From assembly GCA_937120475.1 (NCBI GenBank), contig CAKZJV010000005.1, positions 62,001-126,000 of the forward strand: DNA of 64,000 nucleotides. The letters run 5' to 3'. Within the stretch, counting starts at the first letter, position 1. Every line of letters begins with the position of its first letter. The notes beneath the pieces were generated by a model, which was not told where the DNA came from, did no database searches, and saw nothing but the letters and a program-made list of their open reading frames with translations. Both the position numbers and the translations under genes were made by a program. This DNA comes from an uncultured Cryomorphaceae bacterium. Its GTDB lineage: Bacteria; Bacteroidota; Bacteroidia; Flavobacteriales; Schleiferiaceae. Shown piece by piece: positions 43,897 to 52,276 of this stretch.

Positions 43897-44041
43897 CTAA
43901 ATTTTTAAGGGTTGAATTACAAAAAGGAAGCTAAAATACGCAGTCTGAAGTATTTATTTTAAAAGCTACCTTCGAAAATTTAAATTCTTCATTGCCAACG
44001 GATTTAACCCGTGCTTAACCCCTGCGGCATTGTGATTTTGT

Positions 44042-44049
44042 TAATTTTG
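44042..44049 (+). promoter_or_regulatory. Candidate -7 promoter box for serC
   Basis: TAATTTTG followed by CC matches TAnnTTTG, 33 nt before the serC ATG at 44083. No -33 TTG at the right spacing was found. Confidence 0.45.
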
Positions 44050-44082
44050 CCCATCCACAGGAATACCTTACAAACGATTTCT

Positions 44083-45156
44083 ATGAAAAAACACAATTTT
44101 TCGGCCGGGCCCTGTATCCTTCCACCGGAGGTTTTACGGCAGGCTTCACAGGCTATATTGGATTTTGACGGCCTCGATCTTTCGCTGATCGAAATCAGTC
44201 ACCGCAGTAAAAACTTCGTAGCAGTAATGGAGAAGGCCCAGGAACTGGTGCGTGAGTTGCTGGATGTGCCCAGCGGCTATTCCATACTATTTTTACAAGG
44301 TGGTGCCAGCCTGGAGTTTGTAATGGTACCCTACAACCTCATGAAAAATGAAGGTGGCCATGCGGCTTATACCGATACCGGAACCTGGGCCAGCAAAGCC
44401 ATTAAGGAAGCACAGCGCATGGGTGAAGTGAGTGTGGTGGGCAGCTCCAAAGACAAAAACTACAACTATATCCCCAAGGGATATGAAATTCCGGAAAGTG
44501 CCGATTATTTTCACTGCACTTCCAACAATACTATTTTCGGAACGCAAATGCGGGAGTTCCCCAAAACTCCCGGGTTGATGGTTTGTGATATGTCTTCTGA
44601 TATATTCAGCCGTCCGGTTAACGTTTCGGACTTTGACCTGATTTATGCCGGAGCGCAAAAAAATATGGGCCCGGCCGGGGCTACCCTGGTAATTGTTAAA
44701 GACGAAATATTAGGTAAAAACGGCCGTGATATACCGGCTTACCTGGACTACCGGGTACATATCGATAAAGAGTCGATGTTCAATACTCCCCCGGTATTTT
44801 CGGTGTACGTTTCCATGCTTACCCTGCAATGGCTGAAAGATAACGGTGGCCTTGAATGGATTACCGAAGTGAACAAGCAGAAAGCGGAGGTTATGTACAA
44901 TGAAATAGACCGCAATCCATTGTTCACCGGTACGGCCGAGAAGGAAGACCGCTCCCACATGAACGCCTGCTTTGTTCCGGTAAACGGTGTACAAACCGAA
45001 GGTTTTGATAAGCTTTGGAAAGAGGCCGGAATAAGCGGTATCAATGGTCACCGTAGCGTGGGCGGTTACCGCGCCAGTATGTACAACGCCTTACCACTGG
45101 AAAGTGTAAAAACCCTGGTGGACGTGATGAAAGAATTTGAAAGAACTCACGGTTAA
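44083..45156 (+). CDS. serC: Phosphoserine aminotransferase
   Basis: This PLP enzyme makes phosphoserine from 3-phosphohydroxypyruvate in serine synthesis. It has 357 residues with the family N-terminus KKHNFSAGPCILPPEVL, ISHRSKNF, LFLQGGASLEFVMVPYNL, the PLP-lysine block YAGAQKNMGPAGATLVIV, and the C-terminal GHRSVGGYRASMYNALP. I chose ATG 44083 over an in-frame ATG at 44011, because the promoter-like box lies between them. serA follows 39 nt later, so the two form an operon. Confidence 0.97.
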   Translation: MKKHNFSAGPCILPPEVLRQASQAILDFDGLDLSLIEISHRSKNFVAVMEKAQELVRELLDVPSGYSILFLQGGASLEFVMVPYNLMKNEGGHAAYTDTGTWASKAIKEAQRMGEVSVVGSSKDKNYNYIPKGYEIPESADYFHCTSNNTIFGTQMREFPKTPGLMVCDMSSDIFSRPVNVSDFDLIYAGAQKNMGPAGATLVIVKDEILGKNGRDIPAYLDYRVHIDKESMFNTPPVFSVYVSMLTLQWLKDNGGLEWITEVNKQKAEVMYNEIDRNPLFTGTAEKEDRSHMNACFVPVNGVQTEGFDKLWKEAGISGINGHRSVGGYRASMYNALPLESVKTLVDVMKEFERTHG

Positions 45157-45195
45157 TCGCTAAACACTCTAAATTTTAAATCCTCAATAACAGAT

Positions 45196-46149
45196 ATGAA
45201 AATACTCGCTAACGATGGAATTTCAGCCTCAGGAAAAAAGAAGCTGGAGGAACACGGTTTTGAAGTAGATATCAATAAAGTGGCCCAGGAACAACTGGCC
45301 AATTACATCAAGGAAAATAACGTTAGTGCCATTTTGGTGCGTAGTGCTACCAAAGTGCGGCAAGACCTGATTGATTCGCTGAACGGTCAGTTGAAACTGA
45401 TCGGCCGTGGTGGCGTAGGTATGGATAATATTGATGTGGACTATGCCAAATCCAAAGGCATTCACGTTATCAACACTCCGGCTTCGAGCTCCCGCTCGGT
45501 GGCGGAATTAGTTTTTGCCCACCTCTTCGGTATGGTGCGTTACCTGTTTGACAGTAACCAGAAAATGCCGTTGGAGGGCGACTCTAAATTCAAGGAGCTG
45601 AAAAAGAACTACGGGGCCGGTATTGAGTTGAAGGGGAAAACCATCGGTATTATCGGTTTCGGGCGCATTGGCCAGGAAGTGGCCCGCATGGCTTATGGTT
45701 TAGGTATGCACATTATTGCAGCCGACCGCAATAACGATACAGTGAGTATTGAAGTACCCTTTGCCGATGGGCAAAAAATTACCACCCAGGTTAAAACCAC
45801 CAGCATTGAAGAGGTTTTAAAGACCTCTGATTTTGTAAGCGTTCATATTTCGGGTGCCGGGCAAACCCTGATCAGTAAAAAGGAAATGGAAATGATGAAA
45901 GACGGTGCGGCCCTGATCAATACCGCCCGTGGCGGGGTAATCAATGAAAAAGATCTTTTGGAGGCCCTGGATAGCGGTAAGCTTCGCTACGCGGCACTGG
46001 ACGTTTTTGAAAATGAGCCTACGCCCGCCATCAATGTACTGATGAGCCCGTACACTTCACTAAGCCCGCATATCGGTGCGGCTACTATGGAGGCCCAGGA
46101 TCGCATTGGCGAAGAACTGGCCGACCAGATCATAGAGCTGCTGAAGTAA
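45196..46149 (+). CDS. serA: D-3-phosphoglycerate dehydrogenase (short form)
   Basis: This NAD-dependent enzyme catalyses the first step of serine synthesis. It has 317 residues, which is the short form: there is no C-terminal ACT domain, so classical serine feedback is unlikely. Seen are LVRSATKVRQDLID, the GRGGVGMDNIDVDYAKSKGIHV block, the Rossmann motif GIIGFGRIGQEVARMA, NTARGGVINEKDLLEAL, and the catalytic His in PHIGAATMEAQ. It is cotranscribed with serC and followed by an intrinsic terminator. Confidence 0.95.
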   Translation: MKILANDGISASGKKKLEEHGFEVDINKVAQEQLANYIKENNVSAILVRSATKVRQDLIDSLNGQLKLIGRGGVGMDNIDVDYAKSKGIHVINTPASSSRSVAELVFAHLFGMVRYLFDSNQKMPLEGDSKFKELKKNYGAGIELKGKTIGIIGFGRIGQEVARMAYGLGMHIIAADRNNDTVSIEVPFADGQKITTQVKTTSIEEVLKTSDFVSVHISGAGQTLISKKEMEMMKDGAALINTARGGVINEKDLLEALDSGKLRYAALDVFENEPTPAINVLMSPYTSLSPHIGAATMEAQDRIGEELADQIIELLK

Positions 46150-46174
46150 GCTAGTCTCTATACTCTAAATTCTA

Positions 46175-46199
46175 AGCCACGGTTTTCCGTGGCTTTTTC
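46175..46199 (+). terminator. Intrinsic terminator of serC-serA
   Basis: A perfect 8-bp stem AGCCACGG / CCGTGGCT with a TTTT loop is followed by a T-rich run, 26 nt after the serA stop. Confidence 0.9.
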
Positions 46200-46325
46200 T
46201 TTTTACCATTCACCACCCTTAATCCACCGTTCATCTACCTTAGTCCCCGGCCCGGGCGCAAAACGTTTTCACGAAGCTTCCTATGCCCCTACTTTTGACC
46301 TATCAATCGTAAAAACCAAAAAAAG

Positions 46326-47060
46326 ATGAGTTCAGATAAAATTAGCAGGCCCAGGGGCCGCAAGGGTTTGGGAGCCGGAATCATAATCCTTTTGATCGGT
46401 GTTTTCTGGCTGCTTCGCAAAATGGATCTTTACATTCCCGGCTGGTTGTTCGAATGGGAAATGATCCTGATCTATATTGGATTAGCCATAGGTATCAATT
46501 CCCGTTTTCAAAACAACTCGTCCTGGATATTGATAGCCATTGGCGCATTTTTCCTGATCGATGACCTGCGCTTTATTCCTTACGAGATACGTGAATATTT
46601 TTGGCCCCTACTGGTTATCGGCATCGGGCTGGTGATACTCATTAAGCCTAAAAGGCGGAATAAAAACCATTGGAACCTGGACCTCAACAGTAGCCAGGGA
46701 CATTACAAGCAGGCTTCCCCCAACGATAAAATCGATAGTGTGGCCATTTTTAATGGCAGCAAACGAAACGTATTCTCCAAAAACTTCAAGGGTGGTGATT
46801 CCGTAACGGTGTTTGGAGGTACCGAAATTAATTTGCTCAATGCTGATTTTGAGGGTACCATCGAATTGGAAAGCGTGGTTGTATTCGGTGGCCTTAAGCT
46901 TATTATTCCCCCCAACTGGGATGTTCGCAACAACATTGACTGCATACTGGGCGGTGTGGAAGATAAAAGAACCTCCACCATTGAGGTAGTGCCGGATGAC
47001 AAGGTGCTGGTACTTACCGGGGTGGTAATATTCGGTGGATTGGACATTGTAAGTTACTAA
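46326..47060 (+). CDS. LiaF-like membrane protein (DUF5668 plus LiaF C-terminal domain)
   Basis: A 244-residue inner-membrane protein. It has a basic N-terminus, then about four hydrophobic segments (AGIIILLIGVFWLLRKM, MILIYIGLAIGI, WILIAIGAFFLI, WPLLVIGIGLVILI), which is the DUF5668 layout. A C-terminal beta-helix-like part repeats the motif AIFNGSKRNVFS, VTVFGGTEINLL, VVVFGGLKLIIP and VVIFGGLDIVSY. LiaF-type proteins modulate cell-envelope stress sensing in Firmicutes. It is followed 32 nt later by a LytS-type kinase and a LytTR regulator, an arrangement that suggests a three-component envelope sensor. Confidence 0.85.
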   Translation: MSSDKISRPRGRKGLGAGIIILLIGVFWLLRKMDLYIPGWLFEWEMILIYIGLAIGINSRFQNNSSWILIAIGAFFLIDDLRFIPYEIREYFWPLLVIGIGLVILIKPKRRNKNHWNLDLNSSQGHYKQASPNDKIDSVAIFNGSKRNVFSKNFKGGDSVTVFGGTEINLLNADFEGTIELESVVVFGGLKLIIPPNWDVRNNIDCILGGVEDKRTSTIEVVPDDKVLVLTGVVIFGGLDIVSY

Positions 47061-47092
47061 GCGGCTTAACTTAGCCGTAAGAGAAGCTAAGT

Positions 47093-48130
47093 TTGGTTAT
47101 TAATCCACTGTTATACCGCCAAAATTTAATGTACCTCGGCCTGGGCCTTTTGGCCCTGGCGGGGTTTCAGGCGTGGGCACTTACCGAACTTCTGGAGTTA
47201 CCCTTCCAATGGGCTTTGATGGATGCAGGCTTTCATTGGCTTATTCTGGGCCTAATAGCCTACTTCATCGCCAATACCTTGTCGTATTACCATCCCTCCC
47301 GTGGAAAGATAGCCTTAAGCCTTTTAGCCCCCGCCCTGCTTACCTTGATAGGTTTGCAATTAGCCGGTGGTGTTTGTCATTGGTTTATCCGGGATTCTGC
47401 CTATGATTACTTTACCGCCAGCTGGGCTCTTTACCGTTATACCGTTTTCTTTCTCATACTGGTAGCCATCACCATGTTAAGCTTGCTTTGGTATCGCCTG
47501 GGTGAAAAAGAAGATGCCCAACGCAGGAAGGAAGAAATGGAACGCATCGCCCGCGAAGCCGAACTTTTTAAGTTACGCCAGCAACTCCAGCCGCATTTTT
47601 TGTTCAATAGCCTTAACTCTATCAATGCTCTCATTGGCAGCAGACCTGCCGAAGCCCGGAATATGGTGCAGCAACTTTCGGATTTTCTGCGCGGTACACT
47701 TAAGCGTGAAGATCAGAAGCTCATTTCCCTTAATGAGGAACTGGAATACCTGAAGTTGTACCTGGATATCGAGCAGCTGCGCTTTGGACATCGTTTGAAA
47801 GTTGAAATGGAGCTGGATGAATCGGCCGCTACCTGGCAAATTCCACCGCTTATCCTGCAGCCATTGCTGGAAAACGCCATTAAGTTCGGGGTGTACGGAA
47901 CTACCGGCAACATCACCATTTTTCTGAAGTCATCGGTGCAGGATAACCACCTTTACATTACCGTCCAAAACCCTTACGACCAGGATATGGAGCCGCCCCG
48001 GGGCACTGGTTTTGGCTTGAAATCAGTAAGGCGTAGGCTTTTGCTTTTATACGGCCGCCCGAACCTATTGAATCTCCATAAGGAAGATGGGCAGTTTATG
48101 GCTGAAATTAAAATTCCCAAATCGTTATGA
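47093..48130 (+). CDS. LytS/YehU-type sensor histidine kinase (1)
   Basis: A 345-residue kinase with four predicted membrane helices in the first 130 residues, a short coiled linker and a His_kinase domain. The phosphoacceptor is H168 in QLQPHFLFNSLNSINALI; the ATP-binding lobe has PPLILQPLLENAIKFG and GTGFGLKSVRRRL. The start is TTG at 47093; an ATG 12 codons later is possible. The last bases overlap the regulator by ATGA. The signal is unknown, but the LiaF-like gene upstream suggests envelope state. Confidence 0.88.
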   Translation: MVINPLLYRQNLMYLGLGLLALAGFQAWALTELLELPFQWALMDAGFHWLILGLIAYFIANTLSYYHPSRGKIALSLLAPALLTLIGLQLAGGVCHWFIRDSAYDYFTASWALYRYTVFFLILVAITMLSLLWYRLGEKEDAQRRKEEMERIAREAELFKLRQQLQPHFLFNSLNSINALIGSRPAEARNMVQQLSDFLRGTLKREDQKLISLNEELEYLKLYLDIEQLRFGHRLKVEMELDESAATWQIPPLILQPLLENAIKFGVYGTTGNITIFLKSSVQDNHLYITVQNPYDQDMEPPRGTGFGLKSVRRRLLLLYGRPNLLNLHKEDGQFMAEIKIPKSL

Positions 48131-48858
48131 CCCGAACTCTTTTGATAGACGATGAACCCCTGGCTTGTGACCTGGTCGCGGAATACCTTCAAAACTTCCC
48201 CGATTTTGAAATTGTAGGGCGTTGCCACGATGGTTTCCAAGGCATGAAAGCCATTCAGGAACACCAACCGGATTTGATCTTTCTGGACGTGCAAATGCCC
48301 AAAATCAGTGGTTTTGAACTGTTGGAATTACTCGATGAACCTCCCGCCATCATTTTTACCACGGCTTTTGACGAATACGCTCTCCAGGCTTTTGAAGCCA
48401 ATGCCGTGGACTACCTGCTCAAGCCTTTTTCGCAGGAACGTTTTAACAAGGCTCTCCAAAAGTTTAAAAGTCAACAAGGGGAAAACCGTAACAACCTCAA
48501 AGAGCTAAGCACCCAAACCGCTGCTGCACCCAGCCACCGTATTGTTTTGAAGGATGGCGGGCAGGTACGTATTATACCAATGCAGGAAATTGTGAGGTTG
48601 GAAGCAGACGGTGACTACGTGAAAATATGTTCGTCCGGGGGTAATTACATGAAGAAGAAAAGCCTTAGCCATTTTGAGAAAACCTTGCCCCATGAACTTT
48701 TTGTGCGTGTTCACCGTACCCACTTACTAAATATTTCCTACCTGCAACGCATCGATCCCTACCATAAAAATAGCCATATTGCGCGCCTTAAAAATGGCAC
48801 CCAAATTCCGGTAAGCCGCAGCGGCTACCAGAAGCTCAAGGAGGTATTAAAACTTTAA
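48127..48858 (+). CDS. LytTR-family response regulator (1)
   Basis: A 243-residue DNA-binding response regulator. The receiver domain (residues 1-115) has the acidic pair D8/D9, phosphorylation site D54 in FLDVQMP and the FTTAFDEYALQAFEANAVDYLLKP block; the C-terminal LytTR domain (about 145-243) begins RIVLKDGGQVRIIPMQEIVRLEADGDY and contains FVRVHRTHLLN. It overlaps its kinase by ATGA. Its targets are unknown. The cystathionine gamma-synthase family gene follows 11 nt later on the same strand. Confidence 0.93.
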   Translation: MTRTLLIDDEPLACDLVAEYLQNFPDFEIVGRCHDGFQGMKAIQEHQPDLIFLDVQMPKISGFELLELLDEPPAIIFTTAFDEYALQAFEANAVDYLLKPFSQERFNKALQKFKSQQGENRNNLKELSTQTAAAPSHRIVLKDGGQVRIIPMQEIVRLEADGDYVKICSSGGNYMKKKSLSHFEKTLPHELFVRVHRTHLLNISYLQRIDPYHKNSHIARLKNGTQIPVSRSGYQKLKEVLKL

Positions 48859-48869
48859 AAAACATTCTC

Positions 48870-50126
48870 ATGAACAAACACGAAATGCACCCCGAAAGCC
48901 TGATGATGTCTCACGGTTACAAACCCGAACTTTCGGAAGGCTCCATCAAGTGCCCCATTTTTCAAACCTCCACCTTTGTTTTTAAAACGGCTGAAGAAGG
49001 GAAAGCCTTTTTTGAAGTGGCTTATGGCCTGCGTGAGAAAGATGAGCATGAAGAACTAGGGCTTATTTACAGCCGCCTGAACAATCCCGACCTGGAAATT
49101 TTAGAAAACCGCCTTTGCCTATGGGACAAGGCCGAAGATTGTGCCGTTTTTGAAAGTGGTATGTCCGCCATATCCACGGTATTGATGGAGTTTTTAAAAC
49201 CCGGTGACCTGCTGTTGTACAGCAACCCCATTTACGGGGGTACTGATCACTTTATCAAACAGGTACTCACCAAATTTGGCATTCACGTGGTAGGTTTTAA
49301 AACCGGGCAAAGTGAGGCCGAAATTCAACAAATCATTGATAACTCCGGTCATGGCGACCGCCTGGCGATGATTTACGTGGAAACCCCGGCTAACCCTACC
49401 AACGACCTGATAGACCTGGACTCCTGCCGCAAACTGGCGGAGCGAAATAGCCGGGGTGAGGAGAAAGTGCTGTTGGCGGTGGACAATACTTATTTGGGAC
49501 CTTTATGGCAACATCCTTTGCAACACGGGGCGGACCTGGTGATGTATTCGGCCACCAAATACATTGGCGGCCATAGCGATGTAATTGCCGGAGCCTGCCT
49601 GGGCAGTGCCGAACTAATGAAAAGGGTGAAGGCCCTGCGTACCTTCTTCGGGAATATGGCCGGCCCATGGACGGGCTGGTTGCTCATGCGTAGCCTCGAA
49701 ACCTTAAAGGTACGCATGGATCAGCAGGCGCGAAATGCCCGTGAGATTGCCCGTTTCCTGGAAACACACCCAGCCGTGGAACGGATTTATTACCTGGGCT
49801 CTATTCCTGAAGATGACGAGCGCAACCAGGAGATTTTCAAACGCCAGTGCCTTTCACCGGGTGCCATGCTCTCCTTTGACCTGAAAGGTGGCGAGAAAAA
49901 TGCCTTCAAATTTTTGAATAAGTTGCGCCTTATTCGCCTGGCGGTGAGTTTGGGAAGTACCGAATCACTGGCCCAACATCCGGCCTCTATGACCCATGCC
50001 GGGGTTGATCCTGAATTGCGCCAGGAATTGGGGATAACCGATAAGTTGGTACGCCTGTCGGTAGGAGTAGAACATTACGATGATTTGATCTCCGATCTGA
50101 AACAGGCTTTGGATAGTTTAAGTTGA
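48870..50126 (+). CDS. Cystathionine gamma-synthase family PLP enzyme
   Basis: A 418-residue PLP-dependent transsulfuration enzyme. The PLP lysine is K230 in MYSATKYIGGHSDVIAG; other blocks are IFQTSTFVF near the N-terminus, the YSRLNNPDLEILENRL motif, VFESGMSAIST, NPIYGGTDHF, and near the C-terminus SLGSTESLAQHPASMTH and LVRLSVGVEHYDDLI. Members make cystathionine or split methionine, and the exact reaction cannot be fixed here. It follows the regulator by 11 nt, so it may be controlled with the two-component system. It converges with the second regulator, 2 nt apart. Confidence 0.88.
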   Translation: MNKHEMHPESLMMSHGYKPELSEGSIKCPIFQTSTFVFKTAEEGKAFFEVAYGLREKDEHEELGLIYSRLNNPDLEILENRLCLWDKAEDCAVFESGMSAISTVLMEFLKPGDLLLYSNPIYGGTDHFIKQVLTKFGIHVVGFKTGQSEAEIQQIIDNSGHGDRLAMIYVETPANPTNDLIDLDSCRKLAERNSRGEEKVLLAVDNTYLGPLWQHPLQHGADLVMYSATKYIGGHSDVIAGACLGSAELMKRVKALRTFFGNMAGPWTGWLLMRSLETLKVRMDQQARNAREIARFLETHPAVERIYYLGSIPEDDERNQEIFKRQCLSPGAMLSFDLKGGEKNAFKFLNKLRLIRLAVSLGSTESLAQHPASMTHAGVDPELRQELGITDKLVRLSVGVEHYDDLISDLKQALDSLS

Positions 50127-50128
50127 TA

Positions 50129-50872
50129 TCACTCCCCCGCCACCCAGCTTTTAAAACGGGGCGATTTATCTACACTCACAATGGCATCTTCCGGGGTTTG
50201 GGGCTCCATTACCAGTTTAAGACGCCCCTTGGAGTAAGGTACCATTTCCTTGATGGCATTGATGTGAATAATAAACTGGCGGTTGATCTGGAAAAACTTC
50301 TGTGGATCCAGTTGCTCGATAAGCGCGGTTAGGGACTGATCGAATAAATATTGATTACCGGCCACATCGGTTATAAAGGTATGCTTGCCCTGGGCAAAAA
50401 AGAACGCTACCTCATCCTGCTGCAAACTCCGGATACGTTCACCGGTACTTACCAAAAAACGATCTTTATAATGCGGCCGCATATCGGCCTGCAACTTTTT
50501 CCAGTCGGCCCTGGGCCCGGTACCACGGGTTTCCAATTTTTGAAGTGCCCGCTCCAGGTCACTTTCCACAATGGGCTTCAGGAGGTAGTCAATACTGTTG
50601 ACCTTAAAAGCCCGGAGCGCATACTGATCATAAGCGGTAGTAAAAATAATGGGACATTGAATCTCCACCTGATCGAATATCTGAAAGGAAATACCATCGG
50701 AAAGGTGAATATCCAAAAAGAGAAAATCGGGCTGAGTAACCAGAAGTTCCTGCACAGCTTCGCGCACGGTTCCCAGCGTTTTCAGGTGTTCCCAATCCGG
50801 TTTTTTACGCTGAAGGTTGCGCACCAGCTTTTCAGCCGCCAGGGGTTCATCTTCAATCACCAGGTACTTCAT
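50129..50872 (-). CDS. LytTR-family response regulator (2)
   Basis: A 247-residue regulator. Receiver residues 1-120 have the acidic pair E7/D8, phosphorylation site D54 in FLFLDIHLSDG, and the FTTAYDQYALRAFKVNSIDYLLKP block. A LytTR domain (about 140-240) contains FFFAQGKHTFITD and FQINRQFIIHINAIKEM. It is the last gene of a minus-strand operon and overlaps its kinase by 4 nt. The receiver resembles that of the regulator at 48127, but the two are not close copies. Targets are unknown. Confidence 0.93.
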   Translation of the reverse strand: MKYLVIEDEPLAAEKLVRNLQRKKPDWEHLKTLGTVREAVQELLVTQPDFLFLDIHLSDGISFQIFDQVEIQCPIIFTTAYDQYALRAFKVNSIDYLLKPIVESDLERALQKLETRGTGPRADWKKLQADMRPHYKDRFLVSTGERIRSLQQDEVAFFFAQGKHTFITDVAGNQYLFDQSLTALIEQLDPQKFFQINRQFIIHINAIKEMVPYSKGRLKLVMEPQTPEDAIVSVDKSPRFKSWVAGE

Positions 50873-51924
50873 TGCTCGGATTCTATTAAGGGAATTTCCG
50901 CCCGGTACCGATGATCAACAATACGGAAGCTGGGCTTATGGGAAGTAAGCAACTGGTAGCGCTTTTTAAGATTGGGGAGGCCGGTACCAGTGGAAGCCGG
51001 ACGCTCTCCGCGCAACTGCAAATTATTTTCCACCACTATGTAGCGACCTTCGCTACGCAAATGAATTTCAAGCGGCTTGGAGGTGGAGGCCTCGTTGTGT
51101 TTGATAGCGTTACTCACCAGCTCCTGCAAACTCAAGGGCGGAACAAACTGCTCCAGGTGTTCCGAATCAATGTCGCGCTTTACGCTAATGCCTTCGCTAA
51201 AACGGATCTTTTGCAAGTTGAGATAACTATCCAATACCTGTAACTCCCGGTGCAGAGGAACTACCATTTGATCTTTTACTTCCAGCACATAACGATATAC
51301 CCGGGCAAAATCATCGATAAAATGCTGCGACTTTTCCGGGTCTTTTTCCACCAATGAAGAAAGAACGTTCAAACTGTTGAACATAAAATGTGGGTCTAAC
51401 TGCCCTTTTAAAGAATCAAACTGGCTCTTAAGGCTTTCACTGCGCAACTGCTCCGTCTGCAGCAAACTGGCTTTCCAGGCCCGGAAAAGGTACACGCTTT
51501 CAATAATTGCCATTACAATAAGAGTGATGGTATTCCCGAAAAAAATATTCTCAAAATAAAGGGAAGGTGTTAACTCTTCCCCTTCAAAAACAGCCGTTCC
51601 GGCAAAAGCCGAAAAAATAAGAAACTGAGTGACCGTGGTATAACTGAAAATCACCAGTATTTCGGGCAACAACCTTTTTAAACCGTACTCACTCCAGGGC
51701 ATCCTGCGGTTAAACTGTAAAAAGATAAAGCGGCAGCCGTAGTAGAGGCTGGCGGTTACCAAAAAGGAGTACGAAATAGAAACTGAGCAGTATTGCACTG
51801 AAATCTCATCCGGTGCATGTAGCGAATCCAGGTAATAACGCACCACTGAAAGCAAGGTGGGCACAACGGAAATGCCCACTACTATCAAAAACTCGCCTAC
51901 GTTTGGATTTAAGCGCTTAGCCAT
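50869..51924 (-). CDS. LytS/YehU-type sensor histidine kinase (2)
   Basis: A 351-residue kinase with four predicted N-terminal membrane segments (FLIVVGISVVPTLLSVVRYY and following). The phosphoacceptor is H179 in GQLDPHFMFNSLNVLSSLV; the ATP-binding part has PPLSLQELVSNAIKHN and STGTGLPNLKKRYQLL. Its start overlaps the upstream alpha/beta-barrel gene by 16 nt and its end overlaps the regulator by 4 nt. With the TonB receptor two genes upstream, the system may respond to the receptor's substrate; that is inference. Confidence 0.9.
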   Translation of the reverse strand: MAKRLNPNVGEFLIVVGISVVPTLLSVVRYYLDSLHAPDEISVQYCSVSISYSFLVTASLYYGCRFIFLQFNRRMPWSEYGLKRLLPEILVIFSYTTVTQFLIFSAFAGTAVFEGEELTPSLYFENIFFGNTITLIVMAIIESVYLFRAWKASLLQTEQLRSESLKSQFDSLKGQLDPHFMFNSLNVLSSLVEKDPEKSQHFIDDFARVYRYVLEVKDQMVVPLHRELQVLDSYLNLQKIRFSEGISVKRDIDSEHLEQFVPPLSLQELVSNAIKHNEASTSKPLEIHLRSEGRYIVVENNLQLRGERPASTGTGLPNLKKRYQLLTSHKPSFRIVDHRYRAEIPLIESEQ

Positions 51925-52274
51925 GCAGCAAGATCGGCTTTTTGCAATTTATCTTCAAGGCGCAAACGGCCCTCTTGCCTCGCGGGCATGGTGAGGCTTT
52001 CCCAACCGGTGGTGTAGCCCTTTCCCATTTTAGCACTCCACTTCATCGCTTTTAAATGGGCTCCGCTGTTGCGGAATTTCAGCATATCCCGCTCACTCAT
52101 CCAAACCGTAAGGGTGTGATAATTTCGAAGGTCACTGGCCCAGGTTTGCATATTTACGAGGCCCTTTGTACGTGCAGCCTGTGTTCCTGAGCGGAGGGCA
52201 TACCACTGGAACAGGGGCACCGCCCACCACTTTTCTACTCTGAAATGCGTGTAACTGCAATACATAAAGCGCAT
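51909..52274 (-). CDS. Small dimeric alpha+beta barrel protein, DUF3291/CrtA-like
   Basis: A 121-residue cytoplasmic protein. The middle (YHTLTVWMSERDMLKFRNSGAHLKAM) has the strand-helix W..e..M..F...H pattern of DUF3291, spheroidene monooxygenase and ABM-type proteins. Its function is unknown. It starts 2 nt after the TonB-dependent receptor gene and overlaps the kinase start by 16 nt, so it is firmly inside that operon. The ATG is at 52272-52274. Confidence 0.65.
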   Translation of the reverse strand: MRFMYCSYTHFRVEKWWAVPLFQWYALRSGTQAARTKGLVNMQTWASDLRNYHTLTVWMSERDMLKFRNSGAHLKAMKWSAKMGKGYTTGWESLTMPARQEGRLRLEDKLQKADLAAWLSA

Positions 52275-52276
52275 CT

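Noticed and set aside
47093-51924. The two LytS/LytTR systems as a recent duplication
   Set aside because: Kinase membrane parts and regulator sequences differ strongly and the neighbours are unrelated; they look like separate members of a large family.
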